From Sphagnum compactum (Eukaryota > Bryophyta > Sphagnopsida > Sphagnales), in NCBI GenBank assembly GCA_965153455.1, contig OZ234493.1:8050213-8114212 (forward strand): a stretch of DNA of 64,000 nt, written 5' to 3'. The notes below the pieces were generated by a model. The model was given only the letters and a program-made list of their open reading frames with translations, had not been told where the DNA came from and did not search any database. This document shows, piece after piece, positions 25,501 to 36,478 of the stretch; positions within the stretch are counted from its first letter, which is position 1; the number at the start of each line of letters is the position of its first letter. Made by a program: the position numbers and the translations under genes.

Positions 25501-25784
25501 TCTTGTTTGCAAATAATAATACATACAATTAGGGGGATTAATCAATACTCTGCATTTAACTAGTTCTGTTACTAGGTCCCATTGTGTATGTCAATTGTTA
25601 ATTTTGAACATCCTTTATGTCATTGATATTGAACAGATCCATTAAGAGGATTTTTCTTTGGTTTTTGGGTGACCACTACTTTTTAATACAGAAGTCACTT
25701 GGGCTCCATGCTGCTACGAACTACCAGTGACAGTAAAATGATGAAAAAATATTGGAAATTAGGTTCCATGTGAATGTAAATATT

Positions 25785-25890
25785 GACTGAATTGAATTCA
25801 AATTGAATTAATTTTTAATTCAAATTAAATTGAGTTTAGATTCAATTGAATTCAATTTTAATTTGATTCAATTCGAGTCAATTGAAGTGA
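25785..25890. repeat. Low-complexity AATTGAATTCAA tract
   Basis: About 100 bp composed of permutations of TTGAATTCAA and AATTAAATTGA, self-complementary in many registers. Confidence 0.8.
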
Positions 25891-27597
25891 AATGAGATGC
25901 AAATTAATGTACAAAGTGTTGCAAATTTGCTCTTCATTTTCATCATTTGTGAGTATGGTGTTTTAAAACAACACAATTTAAAGACAGAGATTTGAAAAAT
26001 GCAACTTTGCATTTCATAAGAGTAGATTCTAAATAAAATCTATTTTGATACAGTGAAATAATATAAGACTTTATAGTTGTCACACCTAAACCAGTTTTGA
26101 TATAATGTAACTAGAATTAATCCATAAGTGTTGTTGGGTAATGATAAATATTTCATCCAATAGTTCTATAAGTAATGTAAGTAGGTGCTATTTGGAAGCA
26201 GTTTGAGGATAAATTTGTTGGCCACCCATATACATAGTTGAATGGATGGTTCTTTTTCCTGCAATGATCCTCCATTCTATTGTTGCACTTCACCATTCAT
26301 CAAATGGCTCCCAATATTATTGGGCAAGCCATGATTTATGTCCATTGACATGGTCAATTGCTTTGATTGGGTTTCAAATGTTTAAAGACAAACTCTTCCT
26401 CACAATGGTCTTTTAGGTGTTGTGCCATTTTGGAAGACTTTATTTCCTTGAACGCTTCCAAGAGGTTGGAACTTAGAGCTTGCCTACCATGTTCATAGAT
26501 TTCATTTGGGTGGTGGATTTCTAAAGTGTTGCTATAAAACGCAATCAAGTGCTGATAACTTCAAGTTAGATGATCTTGTTGCACCACCCACAACAACTTT
26601 CGATTCGTTTTGAAGTGTGGGAAACTTGTTTAGCTAATCCAATTGAACATCTCTTGCTATATATATCCCATGATGATGCACCACTTGCAATATGTATCTT
26701 TATTCACTAGTTGATTTGAGATTTTTTGGGGCTTTTTTTTTTTTGGGTGAATTGCTAGCCTCCATTTGCTTGACCATTTCCTTTAGCTCTTGAGTCCTTG
26801 ATTTCATGCTTGTAGATTTAAAAATCTAGATTAGTGTTATTCTACATCATTGTCAGCACCATTTCTCCATTAGTAGGAGACATTTTGTGGGCTCTTATTG
26901 CAAAATAATTGAGCTACTTTGGAATGCTATATCATATTGTGATACATTTATCAATTCCACAAGTTTTGCTCTAAATTGATAGCATTTAACAAGTCCTTCA
27001 ATTGATCTTCTTTCACAATTTTCAACTTATTTGGAATATTAATTGGATAAGTATGGTCTATTTTAGTAGTGTTTGTTTTTCTATGGTGACTTTTCACCAC
27101 TTGGTGACCAAAAAAAAAAAGGGTTGTGAACTATCCAAAATTGCCATGCCTTTTTGGGAAAAAAATGGAACTTGCCATATTTAGAGCACATGTTCTTATA
27201 GGTTGTTAGTATATATTGTTGTAAACCACTTCTTTGGATGGTGCAAACAATTGTGAAATGTGACATCCCAAAATATTGCAAGCGATGGGGTTGGAAGTCC
27301 CATGGCTAGGGCAACTTCATTAATAGTATTTGAAGTAGTATCAATATTGATTGTATCCAAATTGTGTGTTAATTTTGCCCCTTTTTTACCCATAAATAGC
27401 AAATATCAAACGTTCTAAATGCCACATGTGAGCCAATCATTGTAGTTGGCCAAACAATAACAGTCCACCAATTAGAATCCATCTTGAAACACAAGCAATA
27501 GGAGTGGGAGTTTCAATGTGTGGCCCTCAAAGTAATCTTTGTGAAAAGTACATCATTAATGTGGTGTAATCAAATTGTAACCAAGTAAAAAAGAACC

Positions 27598-27622
27598 ATA
27601 TATATATATATATATATATATA
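27598..27622. repeat. (TA)n microsatellite
   Basis: About twelve consecutive TA dinucleotides. Confidence 0.95.
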
Positions 27623-28778
27623 AAGCAAGATGGAAATCCATCCACAAAAAGTACAAGGCATGTTGAAGCAAATGCAAACACATGAAAGGAAAACCAAAAC
27701 AATAAAATAGTAGTAATGAAGTAGAAGACCTAATGTTAAAAAGACATCCTTTTACCACAAATCAACTAGTGATGGAGGTGCATTAATTGGTATGTGTGGA
27801 AAAGATGAAGAATGTGACTAAACATGGCAGCCTACTAAAGAATCGCAATGGCTTGCGCACATTAGGAGGCTATTGACATTCATTCCCTATAATAAAATAT
27901 AAGCATCAAAGGTACCAAGGAAGTCTATTGATGGTGAGTTATACTAGCATATACACAAGAAATTAAAAAGGAATCAAAACAAGGATATGACAATCATAGG
28001 TCTCTATGGCAAGGGGAATGAAATCATCCCCTAGTGTTCACTTTATGTAGAATTGTGCATTGTCTTGAGCAGCAACTATTGTTGCATGCATTGTTGTCGT
28101 CGAAACACGCTACACCAAATTTGTACAAGTCAGATTAACAATGACAACGTCCGCCAAGGTTCAAAAATCATTTCTAGTGATGACAATATCCACTCATCTC
28201 CATATATGGTAGGGGAAAAGGTGGGAAACCTTTCTCAGTATGTGAGTTCCACTCTCCAATGCAATAGTTGCAATGATATTTCAAAGTGTATCATGGGTTA
28301 TAATGAAGTCACTCCAAATGGGCAACATAGCAAATGGATAACTTAATCATCAATGGTATGACCACATTGACATCATGAAAAATGTATAACTGTAGGATGT
28401 GGTATACTGAGATGAATACATAATGTTATAAGGAAATGGGTTAAGGACAAACAAAATGAAAAGGTGTTAGGATGAGCTAATAACCAAGCCCCTACTATTG
28501 GACCTACACACGAACAGAGATATGCTCACAACATCCGAAGGCACAACATCCAAAGGAATGTCTACTAGAAGCAAAGTCAATTCCTACTTGTGTAGTTGGT
28601 CCATCAAAGAAGACTACATTTGAGGATAAGATTACACCACAAAACTTTCGAAAAGTAAAACATGTGATTAAACAACCTTAAATAACATCACATGGGTATC
28701 TTGTAGTGCTACTTGGAAAGGATAAATACTGTTTTCTACATGTGCCACCACATCAAGAATAGTAGGGTGTTCATCTTG

Positions 28779-29069
28779 CTAGAAACAAAATATTAGTGCA
28801 GGAGTGATTAAAGCCCAACATCCAAAGAAGGTGGGGGTAGCATGTCTGACTGTTAAAAAAAGGCCTAGCCCCTTTGAAGAAATAGGAAAAATGATTTGAC
28901 AATGAGCCAAATGGCCCATTGTGGTGCCAAAGGATCTTGAACCTAATAGTTTCTCCAAAATAGCTATGGTACGATTATCAAATTCGGTGTAATGTTGCAA
29001 GATGCCTATTGATGGAAATATAATATATTGAAGGTAGCCCAACCATTGAACATAACAAAATGAAAACAT
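28779..29069 (-). pseudogene. Relic of a non-LTR-type reverse transcriptase, C-terminal part
   Basis: A 96-codon open stretch contains LLGSRSFGTTMGHLAHCQII, FPISSKGLGLF, VRHATPTFFGCWALITPALI. The combination P[IV]S.GGLGL followed by RHA.PAFLGCWAL is the pattern downstream of the catalytic core in a plant family of non-LTR-like reverse transcriptases. It is isolated and lacks the catalytic core, so it is a fragment. A piece of what looks like the same protein family lies on the plus strand at 30690-31400. Confidence 0.55.
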
Positions 29070-30689
29070 CGCAAAAGTTGCCTAAAGATCTATTAGCATA
29101 GAAAGGCTAGCGACCATTACTCTGTCAAATTCATTTCTACTTTCTTTCCGTTTTTACATTTTTGTGACCAAATGTTTCGTTTTTGATTCCATACCCAAGC
29201 TTTTGGTCATGCATGTCAACACACAAAATTGTCCATTTAATTTTTTGCTTGCACACCATTTTTTCATGAAACTCTAATTTGCATTTTGTAAGCCCTCCTA
29301 TTGATGCTACAATTGTATGGGCAAAAATATCCATGTTGGTCAAAAATATCTCTTAAAATTTTTGGAGGAAAAGAGAAAGGATGGGGCATAATAATCATTA
29401 GGTTTTGGAAAAATCTTATGAAAAATGATTGGCATGGAATTTGATGCTTGTTGAGGCAGGTTCTTTTTTACCATGTATGATGTTTCCTTGTTTAGCTTAT
29501 TCATTTAAGGCGTGTGAGGTAATGAATGCAAAGTTGGAGTCCATATTTGGAAGTTGTCATTGTTTTAAGGCCTGACAGTTTTGATGTTTGAAGTCGATGG
29601 GCCTCAGATTAAGGAATACAAACAAGATCAAACAAAAAAAAAAGATTTGAATTTGCAATAGTAGCAACCATTCGAGGAAGTGGTGAGAAAATTGAAGTTG
29701 AATTCCCTCATAGCAAATTTTTAAGCTGCTTCTTTAAAATCCCCCAATTGTGCAATTTCCTTTGTTGTGTGTTAGAGATTTTTGCATGACTATAACATGG
29801 CAGCCTTTATTGACCTCATTCAAACTAAGTAAGTATGTAGGTAGGTTAAGAACCTTTACAGTTTAGGGTTTAGGGTTTAGGGTTTCGTTAATTAATGTGT
29901 ATAAACATGGTAAACCCTGTAGTTTCATTGACATTAAAACCCTGACGAGTATCACAACAAGATTCTGTTATCGTGATGATTTGTATGGATTGTCATGAAA
30001 CATTTCTGCCCCTTCATTCAATGATTCCCATCGCATCTATTTTGCCTCATCCAATCTCTTCAATTGCACTTAGTTTGTTCTCACATTTCACACCTTGTCT
30101 ATATCTTTAACCATAGGCTATCCTTCAATCATTTGTACTTACATTAGGGGCCTATCCATCCCATAAACAATGTCCATGTTTTCATTTTCCTGGTTGTGGT
30201 CATTTATATGTAGCAAAAGTAGGTTTAGCACCATGCATCATGCATCGCACACAAGCAGTTATCAGCTTTTGGGGTGTTAATGCCTTCAACATTATTGTTT
30301 TATCCTCCTTTATTTGGACATGGATTGTATCACTAGATATCATTGATGTTTTCCATCTTGGTTTACCACACCCCTACTCATACCATCATATTCCATATGT
30401 TCTCCATGTCTAGGTTTAACGTGTTTTGTGCATCCTTTTAGTTCAGTTGGTTATCGATCCATTCAACATAATAACTTGGCATGCATTTTTGCTTTTCCAT
30501 TCTTAGTGTTTGTTTTTTTTGCCACAAGGTGATGAAAAAGGCCATCAAGAGACTTGTGCTTGTTTGTGTCAATACATGGCAAGGGATTAGGAGACTACAA
30601 AGATGAACATACGATTAAAGCACATGCGTTGGCTTCCCAAAGATTTTCAAAGATGGCACTGGATCCTACTCCACCTCCATAAGCACAAT
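29070..30689. other. Non-coding sequence with an interstitial telomere repeat
   Basis: No gene recognised. The only clear feature is a (TTTAGGG)3 tract at 29862-29885. Confidence 0.5.
29862..29885 (+). repeat. Interstitial telomeric repeat (TTTAGGG)3TTT
   Basis: Three perfect Arabidopsis-type telomere units plus TTT. This supports a plant origin. It is too short to be a chromosome end. Confidence 0.95.
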
Positions 30690-31400
30690 TGCGTTGCACA
30701 TGGGCATTTGCTCATGTAGGGGGAGTATGCTCGAACAATGCATGCATTCACCCCAAGCACTCATGTAGCCCCATCAACTATGACTGTTGTAGCCCTTCGC
30801 CATCTTCATCCATTGGATGAAGTTGATTTCCTTTTCTTGTCGATGTTTTTCATCTAGAGACAAATCTTGTTTTGAATAAAAAAACATTTATTTTTGCTTT
30901 GACACATTCACTATGTCTTTCATTTGGCAGTCCTTCGAGTATGGGGTATGGTGTACTGCGAGATTGTTTTGTCCTCAATGACTCTGTTAGTGGTTTTAAT
31001 ATCTTTTTTGAGATATGCAGGCACATCGTTCGTGGTCATGTTCCTCCATCAGTATCATGCTTGCTTGTTGCATTGTGATTATTGATTTTGGAAAAACAAA
31101 CTGGACATGTTCGACCCACCACAATTGGAGAAGTGACTTATCAATTAGTTGTTCACACATTGGCTATTTAATTCAAGGATACATTTGCAAAGCATTTTAG
31201 TTCGCACCAATTTGGGGTGACAATGTTAGGCAGATGTGAAACAATGATTCATAGGGTTAGAGCTTTATTAGATCTGCATCCAAAGTGGGTGATATTAGAG
31301 GTGGATGTTCGAAACGAGTTTAATTTAATATCTTGAACAATCATTTTTCAAGAATTACAATCTTGTACCGAGATTGTTAAGTTACAATTGTTTTGAACAA
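30690..31400 (+). pseudogene. Relic of a non-LTR-type reverse transcriptase, fingers/palm region
   Basis: Read through stops and small shifts, the plus strand gives in order ALRHLHPLDEVDFLFLS, KKTFIFALTHSLCLSFGSPS, GYGVLRDCFVLND, FFEICRHIVRGHVPPSVSCL, EKQTGHVRPTTIGEVTYQL, HQFGVTMLGRCETMIHRVRA and HPKWVILEVDVRNEFNLIS. This is the order of motifs in plant non-LTR-like reverse transcriptases (R-P-I-A-I-G, Q.G...GG.E, then D[VI]xNAFN with the first catalytic Asp). In-frame stops and changes such as NEFN for NAFN show it is dead. The rest of the palm (YxDD) is not found downstream. Confidence 0.7.
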
Positions 31401-32880
31401 TGTTTAGTGTAACGGGTTTAGTGAAACCTAGTTATAATTGTAGGCCACAATAACTAATTCTAGAACCCCCCTAGACCTAATAGCACACAAGCCCATAAAA
31501 TCTTGTATGAATAAACAAGTCACAGACACAAGAGCAAGGCATACAAACATCGCAAAACTAAATCATAGTTGAAGTCCAACTCCCAATAGTAAGCTACTAA
31601 AGTTTGATGAAGTATGAGTTTATTGGATTTGTAAAGTACATATTGAAGCTTGGTGAACGTGATTTCTACTGTTTGGTTTGGTATATAGGCATGTGCCTTC
31701 TATCAACATTGGTTGCAAGGAACCTATTAACCTCAAATAATAGAGGGTTCTTGAAATAATAGCTCCCCCAGGCCGTAGGTCAAGGGCTTGTTATTTCAAC
31801 AACTCTTTGGCACAAGGGCATATCACATGGTGTAAAAAAACGTATTTCGATCAAAATTTTAAAACTTTTTTCCCATGATACATTTTGGGTACCCACAAGA
31901 TACCCACAGGATACCCATCAAATATCATGGGAAAAGAAAAACAATGTGAGGCATTTTGAAAAATGAAACACCCACTCCTTGGAATCTTACTTCTTGTAAG
32001 TGTTCTTCCAACTACACTAAGAACTTCTTTGGAGGTTTTAGGGTTATAGACCTGCTTCATACTACCCAAAAAATAGTTAGTCTTAGACCCCATACCAAGA
32101 CCAACACAGATGGTTACCAACAAATAGTGCACATATACGATAAGGGTCTTCTTATTGTCATCTAAAACTAAAATTGGGAACAAAGGGGAATACCCATTGC
32201 AAGGAAAAAAGAGTACAACCATCCAGCTCCTTATTGTTTTTTTTGTCTTTTCAAACCAACACATTGTAGATCAATTAGTACTTTGAGTTGTTTTTACTAT
32301 AGCCCTCACCCAAGTAAGAGTTCACCTTAATTACATTTTCATAATTTCTCAAAGATTCTGAATTATTTTTTAATAATTAATTATTGATGAATTTGCTAGC
32401 ACAAAATGATGTAAGTTTTAGTACAACACAGTTTGGAGTTTGAAACATACAAAAATATTAAGTGCTCATCACATATGGTTCTGCTCATTAAGCAAATTCA
32501 AATTTCAAACCATTTCAAGAGGCAAAATAGGAAATGCTCTATGTGGGACCAAATGAACACTACAGCATTCCAGATGGGCCAGAGAGAACCAGCACCCACC
32601 AGTGCAATCATCCAATGGATGCCCCTGAAGACTCAGTTTGTGGATGAACCTCAACTGAGTTTATATCTAGTTTCACCTCGACGGATATTCCATTCTCTAA
32701 GAAGAAATAGGTCCTAATTATGCAATTACAAAACTAGGTGACTTATCTACCAAGTAATAATGAATATATGGTTTATAGTTTATACACAGGTAAGCGTTGT
32801 TTTTACTAACCTCCCTATGAATAGTTACTACCTTGTCAGTATGTAGGTAGGTAGTAAAAAAAGCAACAAATGAGCTGAGC
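31401..32880. other. No supported gene
   Basis: Contains one 137-codon minus-strand open frame (31851-32264) without recognisable domains, start context or introns. I do not regard it as a gene. Confidence 0.5.
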
Positions 32881-32959
32881 TAACCACCATGGTTAGCGAG
32901 GGAACTGAAATCCAACAGAAAACTGTTTCCTGACAACTTACCATCCATCCTTCACCGCG

Positions 32960-33292
32960 CGCTGGTGGGTGCTGGTTCACTGTGGCCGATCCGTGTGATG
33001 TTCTCCCATTGGTGCGCGTAACCCAACAGTAGAAAATAGGTACCTAGTGCCTACTACCTACGCTATTAGGGTTTGCGCGCGCGGAAGTCGCACTCGAGGA
33101 GTTTCGTACCCTACCCTTTCTGCTTCCCGACACCGAGGTCCGCATTCCCTTCAAATAGTCTTCGTTCTCACGAAATCCCTGTCTCCATTTACCGATTCTT
33201 CAAGATTTTCGAGAACCCATTGCTCCGATTTTTCTGTTAGTTCTTGTATTTTTTGGCCGTTTATTTTTCGCTGCCGTGTTTGTTGTGCAAGC
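32960..33292 (+). promoter_or_regulatory. Histone H2A promoter and 5' UTR
   Basis: GC content rises sharply. It contains GATCCGTG at 32988-32995 (seven of eight positions of the inverted plant histone octamer CGCGGATC), an inverted CCAAT box (CCCATTGG) near 33005, GCGCGC tracts, and a telobox TAGGGTTT at 33066-33073 beside GCGCGCGCGG. Teloboxes and octamers are known elements of S-phase promoters in plants; function here is inferred. Confidence 0.55.
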
Positions 33293-33890
33293 ATGTCTGG
33301 GAGAGGGAAGAGTTCTGGGAAGAAGGCTGTGTCCAGGTCGCACAAGGCCGGCCTGCAGTTCCCTGTGGGCAGAATTGCGCGGTTTCTCAAGGCAGGGAAG
33401 TATTCCACTCGAGTTGGAGCTGGAGCGCCTGTTTATCTGGCGGCAGTGCTTGAGTATCTGGCCGCTGAGGTATGGATGTTTGCTTCTGTTGTTGTTTCCA
33501 GTTCTTGCTCTTTTAGAATGACATGAAATCTGGTGGCATCCTTGCTAGAATTTGCAGAATTGGCTGTGACTATCTTTTGTCCTTTTTGGGTAGGGTTCCT
33601 GTTCCGGGGCTTCCAGATATTCCTGTTCTGGCTATCTGGAATTTGAAATTTGTTTCCCATTTTCCAAACAGGTGTTGGAGCTGGCTGGAAATGCTTCCCG
33701 AGACAACAAGAAAACGAGGATTGTGCCTCGTCATATTCAGCTGGCTGTGAGGAACGATGAGGAGCTGAGCAGGTTGCTTGGACAGGTTACCATTGCGAAT
33801 GGAGGTGTACTTCCTAATATTCATTCCATCTTGCTTCCAAAGAAGTCGGCTGGTACAGGCAAGGCTGGAAAAGGTGCAGATGAAGAGTAA
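33293..33890 (+). CDS. H2A: Histone H2A, canonical type (two exons, 131 aa)
   Basis: Exon 1 is 33293-33469 (59 codons) and exon 2 is 33672-33890, with a phase-0 GT-AG intron between LAAE and VLEL, a position common in plant H2A genes. The product packs DNA in the nucleosome as the partner of H2B. The complete histone fold is visible: [37 protein letters not shown] with the acidic-patch Glu residues, [20 protein letters not shown] and [15 protein letters not shown]. The C-terminus [17 protein letters not shown] has neither the SQ[EF] motif of H2A.X nor the SPKK motif of H2A.W, and the core does not look like H2A.Z, so it is a replication-type H2A. The N-terminus [16 protein letters not shown] differs from common angiosperm forms. 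Confidence 0.97.
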
Positions 33891-34858
33891 AGCCTGGCTC
33901 TGCATGCACATATGTTCGTTAAAAAATGGTGTTTCATTAACACCACCAATTCTTGGAAGTAATCTATCTCCTGATTTTTTAACTGGTTAGAGGAAGATGG
34001 TTAGATTTCTGACAATTCTAAGCAGCAATCTATTTTGTAATTTATGTACTGGTTTACTATTGGATGTGCAGTATAATTAAGCCCTTTCTGAGTTTGGTTC
34101 ATTCTGACATTTCCAAGTACTGTACTAACATGTTTGGTTTGGGTACTATCCATGCAGTTCTTTTACTGCATGATTTGTACCCAAAGCTTGGGGTTCATCA
34201 TATGGTTAGTTTTTCATTCAGTGTGGTTCTGTAGAGTGTATAAGCTTTGTGGACTCGGACATTTAAGTGCAATTGTATTGATAGTTTGTGATTAAAATAT
34301 AATGATCATTACATGGAATCTCTTTTTGTCCTGTTTGCTTTGTGGTTTGTAGCCAAAGCCTAGGATTTACTTTCAATCTTCCCCCTACATTTGCACCATG
34401 GTTCAATTTAACTTAAGGAGCTGAAGATTCAAACAGTAGTTCTTTTCTAACTTCCATTCCTTGTCAACATGTTGTATTACAACAATATTTTGACAATAAT
34501 GTATAATAGCAATATAATGCAGAGACAAATAAGCATTCATTGTCGAGTGGCTGCACCTTTATGGAGAATGGGTCCAATGTTTCTTGTCTGATGAAGTTTG
34601 GCACTCTGCCAAAGGTGCAAAATTCTTTTCTTTCATACTTACTAGTGTGGCCTGTGCTGTTGGCCCAAATGTATGCTCTTTCTATCAATAAAAGTTGAGT
34701 GAGTATAAAATGAAAGAAAAGGAAACAAAATAAGAAAGATGATTGTTGAAAACTTTCGGCGGGGTAAATTTGAATTTCCAGCAAGTTGTATGCAAAAATC
34801 GCTCATTGCAAAGAGCAAGGGTGAAATATTGTAAAGAAAAAAAGAACAACATTGAATT

Positions 34859-34865
34859 AAAAAAA
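34859..34865 (-). terminator. Pol III terminator of tRNA-Gln
   Basis: A run of seven A on the plus strand (T7 on the transcribed strand) directly follows the 3' end of the tRNA gene. Confidence 0.85.
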
Positions 34866-34936
34866 GGCCCCACCGAGATTCGAACTCGGGCTCTTGGATT
34901 CAAAGTCCAATGTCGTAACCACTAGACTATGGGGCC
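34866..34936 (-). tRNA. tRNA-Gln (anticodon UUG)
   Basis: The minus strand folds as a complete cloverleaf. The acceptor stem pairs GGCCCCA with TGGGGCC, the A box TAGTCTAGTGG is present, the anticodon stem TTGGA/TCCAA encloses CTTTGAA (anticodon TTG), and the T arm CCGAG-TTCGAAT-CTCGG contains the B box. There is no intron. The layout matches plant nuclear tRNA-Gln genes, and a T7 terminator follows. Confidence 0.95.
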
Positions 34937-35224
34937 TGATCTGCTAAAGATGATTCCAAAATTATTTTTCATCAGAAAAAGATGACCAGGCACTGAACTT
35001 AATTAAGTTTCTGCACTCCATCATCAACACATTCCTGTTCAAAAAATAATAATTAATTCTCAAGATTCCATGCCTCCAAAATATTTCCTAGTTTTCCTTT
35101 TTTTCAAATTTGTTCTTTGAAAAATGTTTAGTTATTTTTTGGGTGAAATTTCCAATATCACTGTGGAATCTGTCAAGGTACTACTTCAGTGTTGGGTAAA
35201 CATTATGACATACACCTTATGTCA

Positions 35225-35765
35225 TGGAATCAGCCGGCCCAGCCCATTACTTGCCCTAACGGGCTCACCTGGCGCATTACTGACCAAAATGGGCAGGGCT
35301 TGACCACTCCATCGTACATTGGGTTCTGGGATGGCATATTATGTTGTTTACTTTACCACATTCTGTGACATAATCTTTTGGTGATGATCATGCACTCAGC
35401 AGTGACCAAATTGTGTTTTGTTGAACATGATTTTTTGTTTTAAAATTGTTGATTCCATCACCCCAGACCTTAATGTCCTGGAATGGCCTTACACTTGCCC
35501 ATTATGTTGGGTGGGTCGCCTAGATTGCCCAAATGGGCTAATCTGGCACCTTACCCAACAGAATACCCAACAGAATGATCACGGCTTGATCAAGCCATGA
35601 TCGTTCTGTTGAGTGCATTGCCTAGCTTGCCTAGCAAGTTCACATGGCACCTTACCCAACAGAATGGTCAGGGCTTGACATTCTGTTGGCTGCATTGCCT
35701 AGCTTGCCATAACAGGCTTGTCTGTCACCTTACTCAACAGAATGGCCAGGGCTTCACGATTCCAT
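35225..35765. repeat. Degenerate ~90-100-bp tandem repeats (ACCTTACCCAACAGAATGG type)
   Basis: Repeated phrases CACCTTACCCAACAGAATG, GTCAGGGCTTGAC, TTGCCTAGCTTGCC and AACAGGCTTGTCTGGC recur at about 35240, 35490, 35560, 35650 and 35720. Several copies contain inverted halves that form hairpins. Confidence 0.65.
35568..35611. repeat. 44-bp near-perfect palindrome
   Basis: CAACAGAATGATCAC and GATCGTTCTGTTG flank the perfect 14-bp palindrome GGCTTGATCAAGCC. The whole 44 bp can fold back on itself with only a few mismatches. A related hairpin with CAACAGAATG and ATTCTGTTG lies at about 35658-35690. Confidence 0.85.
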
Positions 35766-36478
35766 GGTAAAATTTCCCTCAGACCAAATAGTAGTACATC
35801 TGTAGCGAAAGAGAGCAGACGCCACAGCATCAACTGTGCAATCAGCCCACATTGGCTAGGAACAAGTCAAAAAAGATCATGTTGATTTGTTTACTTGTGT
35901 TGAATTTGTTCATCTGCAAAGCTACATTACATACTCTTATCAATATCAGATCATTCCAACTTATGTCTCATATCAAAAAAGTTCACAACAATTTTCATGC
36001 AATTGAGCAGGAAATGTCCAGAAAACTGGATCAAAGAAGATGAAAGGTAGCTTACAGAGTTGGGCGGCAACATTCATAATGGGATGCTCTTCACTGTTCC
36101 AGGATCTATGAAGCTCCTACTTTGCAGAGAAAAAGGACAACCAGAAGGCATCAAAAAGCAACAAAATCTGTAGCCCAAAACCTCTGAAAGACTGATAAAA
36201 AGCAAGGGTATGGTAAGTTGATTTTGCTGCTACTCCAAATCAACACTCAGTTTGAAGAGTAAACTTCATGCCAAACAAGAAATGCCTCAGAGCTTGACAC
36301 ATGATGTTTCTCTGCTGCGTTCTCTGCTTGGAAGAGTGGTGAAGACTTGGTGGAGCAAAGTGATGATCCTGAGGTTTATGGTAGGACATCCCTTCATGCT
36401 GACAAACACATGCCAACCAATTTGACAGTAGTGCCAGAGTGCAAATCTTGGATTGTTTCGTCATCCCAGAACAACAGC

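Larger units (their letters stand above)
25501..28778. other. Repeat-rich non-coding sequence
   Basis: No gene recognised. It includes a simple-sequence tract at 25785-25890 made of AATTGAATTCAA-like permutations and a (TA)n microsatellite at 27598-27622. Confidence 0.5.
34937..36478. other. Intergenic sequence with hairpin-forming repeats
   Basis: No gene recognised. The 35225-35765 part is a degenerate tandem repeat with strong palindromes. The last few hundred bases before 36479 should contain the 3' UTR of the SPC24 gene. Confidence 0.5.

Noticed and set aside
31851-32264. 137-codon minus-strand open frame
   Set aside because: No recognisable domain, no supporting splice or promoter context, and the region is repeat-like; probably a chance frame.
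33047-33526. 159-codon frame starting upstream of the histone gene
   Set aside because: It is the H2A frame extended into the 5' UTR and intron; the family start MSGRGK at 33293 and the splice site at 33469 define the real exon.
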